A stretch of 64,000 nt of DNA from Neopestalotiopsis rosae. Taxonomy: Eukaryota > Ascomycota > Sordariomycetes > Amphisphaeriales > Sporocadaceae. Below are positions 36,278 through 47,844 of the stretch, in pieces. The notes beneath the pieces were generated by a model. That model searched no databases. It was given only the letters and a program-made list of their open reading frames with translations, and was not told where the DNA came from. The stretch is taken from the NCBI GenBank assembly GCA_023078685.1, contig JALGAS010000005.1, forward strand, positions 1,612,001-1,676,000, written 5' to 3'. A program made the position numbers and the translations under genes. Positions within the stretch are counted from its first letter, which is position 1, and each line of letters begins with the position of its first letter.

Positions 36278-37638
36278 CTTATCTATACGATTGTGTTTAA
36301 TGAGAAAAATGGGTTGGAGTAAGTCGACATCAAAGAATCTGCGATACAGATGATTGGTTAGTTCCCCGCCAAGGAAATATTTTGACTGCGATTATCTTAC
36401 CCTTCGACAAATGATCATCTTTGATCAACTTCGAGTGCAATAAGCAGTTGTATTGTTTCGCATTGGGCCAATGGGAGAATGAGGGAACAAAGAGGACCGT
36501 TCAAGTGTAGAAGTATAGTGTAATAGAAGTAGATACTTCTGTTATCCATGATGTCTGTGCTAAGAGATTGATCGTCGTCTGAGATAATGTGAAAGTTGAA
36601 GATGTAATGTGAAGTAGGTTTGGGAAACGCAAAGTTGAGAATGAAGAGATGAAAGGGAAAAATGTTTTGGAACAGGAGGCGGGGGACAGGCTTTTATTTA
36701 CAAAGGAATTGGAAGTCTGCCAGATCAATGGAAAGAAAGAGGGACGATCGTATTACATCTGCTGCGGGATTGGGAGCCACGACTCGTTCGGACTCAAGCC
36801 GGCCTCAAGAGCAGGAAGGCGATGTCACTGTGGCCGTCATACCTTCTCCATTATGGTCAAAACATTTTTTGCAGCGCCTGTGCAAGACTTTGGGATGCGT
36901 AGTCACCCACTATTGCAATACCAGACCTTTCTATGGATGTTGAGGTAGTTATCACAAATGATAGAGGTGAGTATGGCGCGCAGCTGGATTCTATTTTGGC
37001 ACTTCTCGTTGCAAAGTCCATTGTCGCATCAGCTGCCTCAGTCATGAACATGTCTCGTCGGAAACATCCACAGCACAGTCGTAGGAAAGGATAATCGGGT
37101 GTATGATGTATGTGAGCGAGTTCTGTTTTGGAAAGCTCAAGATAGATTGGGTGGTGCTCTTGTCAAAGTGTTCCAAGATGATGACTTCACATGATGCCCA
37201 CAAGACTGCTAGGGAAGGGGTAGCGAATTGTCTGTTAATCTAGGGACCTGAAGAGTTCCTTCTCGTTCTGATATATTCTTGGTACAGTATGGCAAAGCAT
37301 TCGGTGAAGTCGAGAGAAGGCTCAAAGCGATCAGTCACAACTGCCAACATTCAGGCCATTGCTTCTTCTTGTACACATGTTTTTTGGTAGGATCTTGACC
37401 AGTGAATCAGGTAGCAAAGAGAGCAGGAGCTTGGGGGCTTTATGTTTTATACTTCGAAAAGATCCAAGGTTTTGGTGCCAAAGTGCACAGCGCGCAAGAT
37501 GAAGAAGAGCTATGCATTGATATAAAGTCATCTTCTTGTTCGCTGTATACAATTAGGTGGCAACCATCTGGTCTTGCAGATAATGCGCCAAAGATGCTCA
37601 AGCAACTCGGAATCTATCTAACACAAGGAATAGCCACT
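36278..37638. other. Intergenic, promoter side of the decayed gene
   Basis: About 1.36 kb. Immediately upstream of 36277, the minus strand resembles the 5' leader of the 46.5 kb copy, including CACAATCG followed by TAG and the start ATG. The rest shows no gene. Confidence 0.5.
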
Positions 37639-40600
37639 CTAGACTTGGAGCGCGGCGTCTTCCCTGTTGGCATGACTGCCCTTTCTCCAAGCCTCAGTGT
37701 GGTCCTTCTGTGCCCGTTGAACCTTCTCCTCACCAACCTTGCCCCAGCCACCGCCACCCGGTGTGTTGATGATGATCCTGTCTCCTGCACTAAATGGCGC
37801 GCTGTTCTTTGCGCCCATGTTGATATGTCTCTCCTCATACTCTGCACTGTCACCTGCAGCCTTTTGTGCGTCACTAATGGGAACACGCCTCACCCAGACA
37901 TTGAGACCGCACTCGGCATCCTCGCCACCCGCTAGTCCATATGGATGGTATACTCTTCGTTCACTGAGAATGGACACTTGCACGGGAATACGGAACTCAA
38001 TGTCACGAATGACACCGTCTCCACCGTTGTGTTGACCCTTGCCTCCTGAGCCTTCACGCAAAGAGAATTCTCGTAGAATAACGGGGTATCGTCGCTCAAA
38101 AACTTCAGAATCCGTGATGCGAGTGTTTGTCATGTGAGTGTGCACACCACTAGTGCCCTCCCAGTCAGGACCGGCACCAGAGCCGCCGGCGATTGTTTCG
38201 TAATATCCAAAACCTCTCACCTCCTTCTCTCCGGTGACATTTCCACCAAATCCAAAAGTGAGGTTGTTGCAGTCACCTTGCGAAGCAGCACAAGCCTCAA
38301 ACGCCTTGAAAATGACATCTGTAACTCTCTGACTCGTAAGAACATTGCCACCAACAACTGCTGCGCCATCGGACGGTGACAGTAAAGACTTTGGTGGGAT
38401 CTTCACATGGATAGGCTTCAAGCAGCCTTGGTTAAGGGGAATATCTTCAGAGATGAGGCAGCGCAAACAGTAGATGATTGCGCTGTAGGTGACGGCCTCT
38501 GGAGCGTTGACATTTCCGTAGACCTGAGGACCTGTACCTTCGAAATCAAAAATTGCCTCTCCCTTTTCCGAATCAATCGTCACACGCAGGCGAATGGGAC
38601 TTCCGTCATCCATAAAGTCCACTGCGGAGAGATCCTTGCCTTCAAACTTCTTGGAAACCTTCTTGAGTAGTTGTCGGACACAGTTTTCGGCATTGTTCTG
38701 TATGTTGACCATGTAGAATTGGACGGTCTCTTCGCCGTACTCCTCAATGAGACCCTCAATCAAAGAAATACCCTTCTGGTTGGCAGAAACCTGAGCACGA
38801 AGATCATTGATGTTATCTGCCAGGCATCTTGTACCACTGCAGCCAGGATATTTGGCTGGCTCTTTGTACAGCAGCTCAGTGATTCGCTCTTCGTTGAATT
38901 TGCCCTCACTGACAATCTTTTCGCTCTTGATTGCTGCGCCTTCTTGGAATAACTCCCTAGAGTGGGGCGGCATACTGCCAGCGGTGATGCCTCCAATGTC
39001 GGCATGGTGAGCACGCGATGCAGCGTAGAAGAGAATCTTGTCTCCCTTCTCGTTGAAAGCAGGCATGAGTAGAGTAATGTCAGGCAAGTGCGTACCACCA
39101 TAAGAGGGGTGATTTGAAATGATAACGTCTCCTTTCTTGAGTTTGCCTTCCCAGATCTTGGCCTGTGTGCGTACACATGTTGACATTGATCCTAGATGCA
39201 CAGCTAGTTGGACTCATGTTAGCAAGTACTCGATCAGATCAGAAATGGAAGAAGACCTACGCAAATGGGGGGCATTGGCGACCAGCCCACCAGAGGCATC
39301 GAAGATTGCGCAAGAAAAGTCAAGTCTTTCCTTGACGTTTGTGCTTACGCTGGTCTTTTGTAGAGCTCGACCCATTTGTTCGGCAATTGCCATGAATCTG
39401 TGGCCAAATATACTGAGCAAAATTGGGTCGACCTCGCGCTTCGACATGTCGTCCTTTTGTGAACTGGCAGATTGTTAGCAAATCGGGCGTCAAAGATGAC
39501 AAGAATACTTACTCCTTGACATCTCGTACAAGGTCAATGACGACATGGGTCTTGAGAATCGTAGCTTTTGCCTCTGGTGTGACGACGATAGTTTGCGTGC
39601 CGTCAGCCAGCATGGCTGGGCCCTGAATTTGATCGCCAACGCTCAAGTGTTCCAGCTTGTAAATGGGTGTGTCGAGCCTGCCACCGTTGAAGTAAACTCG
39701 AGATTTGCCATACGCCTTGCTGTCTTCGGCTTGTTGACGATTCACATCGAGCAGTTGCTCATCAACAGTCTTGTCCTGGTACCTGAAGCTCTTACCAATT
39801 CCACGAACTCTGACATCATCGACAATGATGTCTCTTTCGTCGAGCGTAAATCCGAATTCGTATCGGTGATGTTTCACAAAAGCCTTGCCAAAGTCCCATT
39901 CATGCATGCCGTCTTCCTGAGCTGGCTTGACAATCATGAGTGCTGACTCTGTGCCTCTATACCTCATGTTGAGATACTCTTCAAAGACAATGTCCTCGGA
40001 ATTGAATCCCTGCTCTTGTAATGACTGGAGGGACTTGTCCTTGAGCTTATCCATTTTCGACTTGAGTTCTTGAACTACGCCGCCCTTGTCTTCCCACACC
40101 TTGGAATCAGGTTCTTGGCGCTCGTCCACTACGTCTGCTAGGGCCATTCCGTAGGCTGATAAGACGGAAGAATATCGGTGGACTAGGATTTGCTGAATGC
40201 CGAGGGCTTCTGCAATGGCGACTGCATGCTGTCCTCCAGCACCACCAAATGTAGCAAGTCTATGCTTGGACGAATCATGACCCTTAGCTTCAGTGATGGA
40301 TCTAATTGGTCTTGTCATGGACTCGTTGGCGACAGTCAGGAACCCATATGCCACCTCGTCCAAGCTCATGTTCTTGCCAGTCTCCTTGTTAATCTGATCT
40401 GCGAGCTCTTGAATCACCTTCTTGCTGGCTTCTGGATCTAGCCCTTCATCCTCGTTTTTTCCAAAAATCTTTGGAAAGAACTCTGGTAGAAGGCGTCCCA
40501 GGAACAGATTGGCGTCAGTCACGGTTGCTGGTCCTCCCTTCCGATAGCAAGCGGGACCTGGGTGAGCGCCAGCTGACTCCGGGCCAACGACGAAGAGACC

Positions 40601-41841
40601 GTTCTTAAAGAAGAGTCTACTTCCGCCACCTGCAGCGACAGTGTTGATATCCAATTGCGGCGACTGTATGGTGACACCGGCGGTAGTGGTCTCAAAGACG
40701 TGCTCATATCGTCCCTCGCCAAACCGTGACACGTCTGTTGATGTACCACCCACTACAAATTAAGTTAGCACATCCTCTATAGGAAGCGAGAGACAGAAAA
40801 CTCACTGTCGAAACCAATGACGGGGGTTTTGGTCTTCTCGTCGTAACTGGTAATGGCGTATCCAACTACGCCACCAGCTGGACCAGACAAGATAGCTTTT
40901 AAGCCAGTGAATCGGTCCACGTCAACCAAACCACCATCGCTTTGCATGAACTCGCATCGCGCTCCCTTGCTGCCCTTTTCGCTTGCCACGCTGCGGGTAC
41001 CCAACCCGCCTTCGAAGCCTTTTTGAAATCCTTGAATGTATTTCTTGATGGCCGGTGTCAAGTATGCATCAGCGCAGACACTGGTAGCTCTTGAAACGAG
41101 CTTGATCATGGGCATGAGCTCATGACTAAGCGAGATATGCTCAAAACCAATATCTCTTGCAATGCGGCCGACAAGAGCCTCGTGGTCTGGAAAAGTATAG
41201 CCATGCATCAGACACACGGCTATACTCCTGATGCCCTTGTCGTAGACTCCTTGGAGTTGTGTTCTAATTCCATTGTCCTCTGGCCTCTTGAGGACGCGAA
41301 CTGTCTCGCCAGACAAGCCTGTGACCAGGATTGCCTTGTCAGCCCCTTCTTCTCCCGTTTTTGCTTCTGCTTTTGACTGTGTCCGCTCAGGATCTTCTGC
41401 ATAGTCTTCCAGTGTGACTCTCTCATCGACCTCGACAACCTGCTCGTACAAAACGTCTGGCTTCCGAATGGCCAGGTCGAAAATCTTGGGTCGACTTTGA
41501 TTGCCAATAGACAGGCAGTCTTTGAATCCTCTTGTGACTACGAGAGCTATCCTCTCGCCTTTGCGCTCCAGGAGAGCGTTCGTGGCTACCGTCGTACCCA
41601 TCCGTATGCTGTCGATCTTGGAGGTGTCGAGAGGCTCGCCGCGCGGGATGTCACGGTTGAGGAAGTGGCTCATAATGCGGCGGATTCCCTCGAGGGGGGC
41701 ATCGTCGTAGTTTGCGGGATCTTCCGAAAGAAGCTTTATTACTATATCCTCGCCGTTGAATGTACCAACGCAGTCGGTAAAGGTACCGCCCCGATCGATC
41801 GCAATGCGGATTCCGCGCTCTTTAGTGTCTGTGGAGGCCAT
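37639..41841 (-). CDS. 5-oxoprolinase (ATP-hydrolysing)
   Basis: Enzyme of the gamma-glutamyl (glutathione) cycle that converts 5-oxoproline plus ATP to glutamate. It is 1347 aa in four exons: 41841-40806, 40752-39513, 39463-39261 and 39203-37639 (1036+1240+203+1565 nt). The length is slightly above the usual 1280-1300. The hydantoinase A N-terminal part begins [13 protein letters not shown] (about residues 12-24). Hydantoinase A follows, with [19 protein letters not shown] and [18 protein letters not shown]. The hydantoinase B part begins about residue 765 ([18 protein letters not shown]) and includes [14 protein letters not shown] and NTPGGGGWG near the end. All junctions are GT-AG with TAG, CAG and TAG acceptors and keep frame. 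No targeting signal is seen; presumably cytosolic. Confidence 0.94.
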
Positions 41842-43133
41842 GATCGGCAATGGTGATGGTTGCCCACTATATGAGGTGAAGATAGGGAATTGCAGTGGCT
41901 TGGGGAAGATCAAGAAGTAGAAAGATGGTGAGGCGCAGGATTGGACGCGACTGCTCTTCAGTATGGGTAGTGCGTAATGCGTGATGTTGGCGCCAATGAG
42001 CTTTTCAAGTGAACGTTGATGATGGAAGATGCGCCCTGTTGGGAAGTGCCAGAGCCTAGAGGAGGGAGAGAATTATGCTGCTATTTTCTGTACAAGAGAT
42101 GGTGGATGACCTTGACGAGATATACTATGGCCAGACATTGGTGTCGTCCATGTAAATCGTGCACTAACTATTATCTATTTCTAATCGGAATGGTCGTACG
42201 GAGGCACACAACCGTTTCCCTCCCAAGCCGATGGGACCCTTCCGATGTCGTCACCCACTCGGCAGGAGCTCGACACCCCACCTACCCTACCTTGACCCCG
42301 CAGTGCGTGCCCCTCGCAAAGCCCAAGTGCAGTGCTCGCTTGGGGTCCACAACCAGACAGCTACGGCGGTGGAAGTCCGCTGGAGAGCCTGAGACCAAGG
42401 TAGCCAAGGTGATTGTCCACTTTGCTGATGAATAAAAAGTATTACCTACTATGTAGTGCTAGCCCGAATCCGCCGCCACTTACACAAGTCCGTCCATAGG
42501 TATAGACCATGGGCATTAACGAGTTCGAATAATCTCCAGTCTCCTCCTGCACATGGGTAAAGAAACTTTCAATTTCAATCCCGTCAGTAATACTTGTGTG
42601 TATCGATCCAAGTTTACAGGTCAAAATGGCGAGCTTTGGGCATTGTTCACCAGGACGCATGCTATCTGTAAAGACTTGTACATTGGTTCTTCCACAGGTA
42701 CCAAGCTACCGGTATCTGAGTTGAATTTGCATAACTCGCACCTGCCTGCGACCCTTTTGCCTGGATATTTAATAGAAAAGCTGGGTTGCGATTGCCTTGA
42801 GTGTCCCTGGATGAGTATGACGGAACTTCTTCAGTCCACCTTGTTCTGGCGTCCAACATCGAAAAATTCATAAATGATGAGAGTTTAACTTTGCCAAATC
42901 AACGCCGTCTTTGTGCCAGCGGCCTGCTTAAAGTCATCGATATTGCCATTTACAACAGCAAATGCCTTCGATATAATCATCGGAACCGTCATATTATAGT
43001 CGACAAATTGGTCATGAAGTGACTCGCCAATCTAGTGTACCACATTGTACAGAAGCATATCAAGGCCACCATATCGGCAGACCGCATCTCCTACTTAATT
43101 TGTCTGATCCCAAAACTTTAGCAGTTAGACAAC
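41842..43133. promoter_or_regulatory. Divergent promoter region
   Basis: About 1.3 kb between the divergent 5-oxoprolinase and orphan-protein genes. No extra gene and no identifiable regulatory motif. Confidence 0.45.
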
Positions 43134-45284
43134 ATGAACTGGACAGAGGGCAATTTGGCACGCCACTCCCGCGGAAGGGCCAATAATGAGGTTCTTAGAC
43201 GTCAAAAGCAGCATTTTGCTCGAGCGAGAAGTAGGATGTTGAGTGGCCATGCTAGACACAGCCCGGTCACGATTTCTTTCCTCGATGGCACGCACAAGCA
43301 CCACACACGGACAGCGTCATGGCAATCCAGTCCTCATGTGCAAGAAGAAGACACGTCACGAAGTAGAGAGCGACACTCCAATGAGTCACGATCACCCTGG
43401 CATCCTCGAAACGCAATCACCGGTACGCGCCACACTCGCGATTCGAGACAAGAAGGCAATACCCTAAGTAACGGGCACGCATATCATGCAGACAATCGTA
43501 AGCGACCTGCGTTGGCCGAGATTTTCAACCAAGAACAAGTCAACGAGAAGAGACGTCGACTTCTTGACAAGCCAGACTGGGCTGGTCTCGAAATGCAACA
43601 ACCCATAGATCTAGTATTGCCGGGACAAGCACACACGTCCAGCGGGCGACGATGGAGCAAGATCCTCCCAGACAATCCAAGGCACATTCTAAGCACTGAA
43701 CGAAGGGGTGATCTTACACGTCCAAGAAATGAAAATCACTCTCGAGAACACTTGGGGACTTTCCAGCAAAGGCCTGCAGGGCCCATTCGAGTTCGGGTCG
43801 GAAGTCAAAGCGTTACCCACACTGCTGATTCTCATGAATGGCCGTCAAGTGTAGGCCATATGCAAGCACAGAGTGTGTTCCGGAACAAGAGCCAAAGTAT
43901 TGCCCAAACTGAGCCGCGTCAGGGATCCTCAGTGTCCTTCGGCCCAGCAAACCAAGAGTGTAGCAGCTCAACGACTTCAACAAGTGGTGACTTCCACTCA
44001 ATACATACCAAAAAGGGCTCATTCACAGTCCACCATCCTATTCCCCAACGCGCGCAGATGTCAGCATTCTTACAATGGTCACCATCATCAAAATCAGATG
44101 GTAGTGGAAGTATCCATGCGCAAATAGGAAGACCAAAGCGTCGGCCGCCCTCGGAGCTTGCTGCTGACGCGCGCTGGCTCGAGCACATCATGCCAGCGGA
44201 GAATCTCTGTATACCATTGACACGCGGGTCTTCGCTCCTGGAGAGTCCGCCATATCGGCCAGACGTCAGCCCCGGCATTAGTGAGCTACTGTCACAAAGC
44301 AGCCAAGTACACCATCAAGACCATGAAGGACTCTCCGTAGATCCTAGCTCGGCAGGCACTACACGATCTGCTTCTCTTCATATTACCAACCAATCATCAC
44401 TCATCTTCAAAGCGGAGAAGAAAAATATGACAAGCCAGACTACACCATGTCTCGAATCTGTGCATCTTTCGAAGGAACAACAGGGAAAACCCGTCATCAT
44501 CCACAGCCTAGAGAGCTTTATTGGCCGGACACGAGACACTCAACCATTTGAGCATAGCAAATCTGCAAAAGATGATGCAAAGCTTCCTCAGCCAGATACA
44601 GACGACAATGCCGCTTGGATGAAATTTATCTTTGGCGATGGCGGCGAGGTCGAATCTCAGGCAAGGGTATTTCAAGAGGCTGTACATGAGGCTGCTGAGA
44701 AAGTATGTTTACCAAGTACACCCCGGAGAGCGCCTGTGATTCTACTCGATGGCAATCCGAGTTATGAAGCCAAAGTAGCACAAAATTCCGACCAGTCAAT
44801 GAGCGCACAGAGAGGTTCTGAAGAGAAATCAAGTGACTCTGTGGCGACAAGTCAATTGGTAACAATAGGCTCTCTATCCCCAGAAGAGAGGCCAGCGAAC
44901 CAGGATCTTGAAGAGTGGGAGGATTTTCCCTTGGCGCACCCAACAAATATTTCCGATATCAGAGAACCCACCTCACCGTCAAAACCTCTCGACGCACCAT
45001 CCAGGTCTATAGACTCACCAAAGTCCGACAAGGCCACCGTTGACGATTCCACGATTTCCGCGATATCGCAGCCGATATTCAGGTTCTCAGCACCACAAAC
45101 ATTTATTGGTAAGCTAGCAAGATCCGGCATAAAGTTAAATGATATCTCAAGCCGACCTGATATTACGGGGCATCGCGGTCACCAACGGACCACAGCTAGG
45201 AGATGCACAAGGAAGAAGAGGTCAGACGAAAGAACGGATATCAGAGCATTGCCTGATTTTGATGGTGACCCAATTGAGGGATGA
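43134..45284 (+). CDS. Uncharacterised fungal protein, largely disordered
   Basis: Single uninterrupted frame of 716 codons with an ATG at 43134 in fair context (AACATGA). The N-terminus is basic (NWTEGNLARHSRGR, then RRQKQHFARARSRML). A second basic patch (QVNEKRRRLLDKPDWAGLEM, about residues 140-160) has nuclear-localisation character. Most of the rest is rich in Ser, Gln, His and acidic residues and appears disordered. Two short ordered-looking islands occur: AAWMKFIFGDGGEVESQ (about residue 500) and FRFSAPQTFIGKLARSG (about 645). I do not recognise a named family; the islands suggest interaction motifs. It is divergent from 5-oxoprolinase, with no functional link evident. The open frame is strong evidence for a real gene. 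Confidence 0.75.
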   Translation: MNWTEGNLARHSRGRANNEVLRRQKQHFARARSRMLSGHARHSPVTISFLDGTHKHHTRTASWQSSPHVQEEDTSRSRERHSNESRSPWHPRNAITGTRHTRDSRQEGNTLSNGHAYHADNRKRPALAEIFNQEQVNEKRRRLLDKPDWAGLEMQQPIDLVLPGQAHTSSGRRWSKILPDNPRHILSTERRGDLTRPRNENHSREHLGTFQQRPAGPIRVRVGSQSVTHTADSHEWPSSVGHMQAQSVFRNKSQSIAQTEPRQGSSVSFGPANQECSSSTTSTSGDFHSIHTKKGSFTVHHPIPQRAQMSAFLQWSPSSKSDGSGSIHAQIGRPKRRPPSELAADARWLEHIMPAENLCIPLTRGSSLLESPPYRPDVSPGISELLSQSSQVHHQDHEGLSVDPSSAGTTRSASLHITNQSSLIFKAEKKNMTSQTTPCLESVHLSKEQQGKPVIIHSLESFIGRTRDTQPFEHSKSAKDDAKLPQPDTDDNAAWMKFIFGDGGEVESQARVFQEAVHEAAEKVCLPSTPRRAPVILLDGNPSYEAKVAQNSDQSMSAQRGSEEKSSDSVATSQLVTIGSLSPEERPANQDLEEWEDFPLAHPTNISDIREPTSPSKPLDAPSRSIDSPKSDKATVDDSTISAISQPIFRFSAPQTFIGKLARSGIKLNDISSRPDITGHRGHQRTTARRCTRKKRSDERTDIRALPDFDGDPIEG

Positions 45285-45794
45285 TACCATGGAAAAATAG
45301 GGGTTTAGGGGGTTCACCAGATATTATTGTCAGTCAATCTAAGAATGGGTATAGACCTAGCGAGAGGTTTTCTCAATTCTTATAAATTACGCAGATACTC
45401 TTAATAATAACGGATTCGTCGAAACAGTCAATAGGTCTCTCACTTTTCCTCTTTTGCTATTTGGTTGTGCGAACTTTTTATCCACTCTATGTCCAAGTCT
45501 ATGTTGCACATATATTCATACAACATAGCAGAATCTACTCATACTTGTAAAAAATTCTGCAAAGAATCATCAGAGCAGAATTACGAATATCCGATATCAA
45601 TGCTTTGCATCTGCATAACAGAACTAATCGCTGGAATCACATCTTTGCGGGTAAGACATTGAGGATGGAAAGGTAAGAAACGACCCAAGAACCATTATCT
45701 GCACGAAAAAAGTGGGCGGGTCGAAGAATCAGTGCTCGACCAGGAAGTCAGCAGTCAAATCAGTAGGTGCTCATGCAAAATTAAGTGGGAAGAC

Positions 45795-46110
45795 CCGAGA
45801 ATCAGTAATATTGCGCAGAATCAGTAACAGTACGCAGAATCAGTAACAGTACGCAGAATCAGTGCCAGTACGCAGAATCAGTGCCAGTACGCAGAATCAG
45901 TAATGGGACGCATATCAGTAACTAGGCAGACAAACTATAATCTTGCAGAGAATCAGTAGAAATGCAGAGAATCACTAGAGTGGTAGAGAATCCGTAGAAT
46001 CGCGGAGAATTCGTAGCTAGGCAGACAAACTGTAATCGGGCGGACATCCGTAATCAGGCAGAAATGAAGAACTAGGCAGATGAAATATAATCTGTCAAGA
46101 AAGCAGTAAT
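45795..46110. repeat. 19-bp minisatellite with degenerate flank
   Basis: Four complete 19-base units (CGCAGAATCAGTAACAGTA or the GTGCC variant) run from 45814 to 45889, and a fifth begins at 45890. The AGAATCAGTA core continues in eroded form to about 46000. A larger unit beginning CTAGGCAGACAAACT recurs near 45922, 46016 and 46073. There is no coding frame through it. Confidence 0.85.
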
Positions 46111-46453
46111 GGGGCCGAGAAGAGTGATGGCGAATGGTTAGGCATATTTTTGTCCAGATGCGGTACAGCACCGTGGTAAAGTCCGAAGCCATGCACTGTC
46201 CCGCAGCCATTTTGCCCGGCAGTCCGCCGCATTAGAGTTTATGATCGCACCGTGCAGTCATCCCCAACCTCACAACTAACGAATGTCCGTCTTCACCGCT
46301 CTGCCCAAGCGCTCATTCTGCCAAACTCTAATGGGCCTTCTGTCTATAAGTATGAGTGCGTTCCCCCCTCTTTTGCCAGGTTTTCCATTTCTCTCCATCT
46401 CTCGATCATTACACTTTTGCTCCGCAACACGCACAGCAAAATCACCACCACAG

Positions 46454-46495
46454 GTACGTTTTCCACACCATTTTTTGCTAACCACAATCGCGTAG
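46454..46495 (+). other. Candidate 5' UTR intron of the small basic gene
   Basis: A CAG/GTACGT donor at 46454, a GCTAACC branch and a CGTAG acceptor at 46495 lie just before the start codon. The same acceptor context is conserved before the decayed copy near 36280. At 42 bases it is short for a fungal intron. Confidence 0.5.
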
Positions 46496-46500
46496 ATATC

Positions 46501-46928
46501 ATGTCTTGCCTTTGTCTGATGACAATTCTTTCTTCCGTATCCGACCGCATTAGCGGTCGGATCGATAAGATCAAGTTCAAGCGGCGAGAAAGAAAAGTAT
46601 ATCAAAGAAGGCAGACCATCTGCCGGAGCGATGCGGCCTCTGTGAGTCGCATTGGTAAGTTAATTCTAGTCTTAATATATCTCCCTTCTTTATCTCTTGT
46701 CTTTGGGTAGTCTTTGTATAATTATTTTCTCCTGTGAAAAAGACAAGAAATAATTGAGTGGTGTTAGCCCTCAAGAAACCAGCGCCGATTTTAAAGTCGC
46801 TGGATTTCAAGGCCAATATGGCGAGGAAGGAGGCCGCCCGTGAGAAGGCACATCAGGAGGATTTGGCCCGCTGGGCCAGGCTCGCGGAGGAGAGCCGGAG
46901 GAGGAGGCTGTCTTCGGACAGGGAGTAA
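46501..46928 (+). CDS. Small very basic protein, unrecognised family
   Basis: Two coding exons, 46501-46654 and 46768-46928 (154+161 nt), give 104 aa. Exon 1 starts MSCLCLMTILSSVSDRISGR and continues into RRERKVYQRRQTICRSDAASVSR. Exon 2 encodes LKKPAPILKSLDFKANMARK, a charged helical part (EAAREKAHQEDLARWARLAE) and a terminal Arg cluster before DRE-stop. The 113-nt intron has a GTAAGT donor and a GTGTTAG acceptor. The Arg/Lys content suggests nucleic-acid binding, and the second half could form a coiled coil; both are inference. A GTAAGT overlapping the stop codon (46925) could be a further donor, but the decayed copy near 35334 keeps a stop at the same place. A decayed relative lies inverted about 10 kb away. 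I know no named family. Confidence 0.6.
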
Positions 46929-47156
46929 GTTGTAAGTTCCCCTTTCGATTTCCCGTCGGCGTTTGGTGTTGTGGAGTTTTGGGCGTCTTGGAGTTCAGTT
47001 GAGTATCTTTTTCTCTTTTCCCCGCCATTCTCTCATGTCTTTCGCTTCGTTCTTTTTGTTGTTCCCCTTTGCACAAGTACACTGCACATCCCCTGCCCCA
47101 TGATGAAAATGAAAAAACCACAAAAAAATGGAAGATAAGAACAAATGAAAAAAAAA

Positions 47157-47292
47157 GTTTTGCTTTCATGTTCTTGTTTCTGTTTCTGCTTTCCTGTTCC
47201 TGTTTTCCTGTTTCTGCTTTTCTGTTTCTGCTTTTCTGTTTCTGCTTTCCTGTTTCTGCTTTTTCTGCTTTTGCTGTGTTTTCTGCTTTCAC
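47157..47292. repeat. TTTCTG/TTTCCTG pyrimidine-rich repeat
   Basis: About twenty imperfect hexamer or heptamer units (TTTCTGC, TTTCCTG and TTCCTG) run continuously, forming a strongly strand-asymmetric tract of about 130 bases downstream of the small basic gene. Confidence 0.8.
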
Positions 47293-47844
47293 CGGGTTTC
47301 CTTTGTTGGTTGTTCATATATTTCCCCTTCATCACATCCCATTTCCCCCGCCTCTCGTTCATCAAAGTCTGTATCCATTCTGAGCTGGCAGTGCCTCTCA
47401 TACAATCTCTTGGTTGCAAGCGCACCCTCCACTCTCTCCATTCACTCTTTGTTACTGCAAGCGCACCATCACTCGCTCTACCATATTTCTTATTACCTTT
47501 TCTCCATTCTTATCACTTGTTTCTTTTGCCCAATTGCCGGTCCTCTCGTTTTTGCTTTTTCCTTTAGTCTTGATACCCAGCGTTGCATTTTCCCTTTTTT
47601 CAACATTGATACCCCCAAGCGTTGATTTTCTTCACTCGTTGTATTGCTTTTGTTACCACATTCGTTTTGTCTCCCTAGTTGGGGAGCCCCCAAATCATAC
47701 TTAATCCATAGCGTAGGTAGAGGGTTTTTTGCCAAGTGGCCTTTTCCCTCAAGACGACTCTCATTTGTCGATTCATTCTCTCGACCACCCTTCCATTCGT
47801 TCCCTCGAGCATTCTTCCACAGCGATTATTTTCTATTTCATGAC

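Larger units (their letters stand above)
45285..46500. other. Spacer with minisatellite and promoter of the small basic gene
   Basis: The first 500 bases are AT-rich with no gene. A 19-bp minisatellite and its degenerate continuation fill about 45795-46110. The last 250 bases look like a promoter: TATA-like TCTATAAG near 46343-46350, then a pyrimidine-rich leader and a candidate 5' UTR intron. Confidence 0.55.

Noticed and set aside
45814..45902. CRISPR-like array
   Set aside because: Units are contiguous 19-mers with no unique spacers, in a eukaryotic context; it is a minisatellite.
46807..47425. Minus-strand Lys/Gln/Arg/Asn repeat proteins (up to 161 codons)
   Set aside because: The repetitive translation arises from the TTTCTG simple repeat on the other strand; there is no unique domain.
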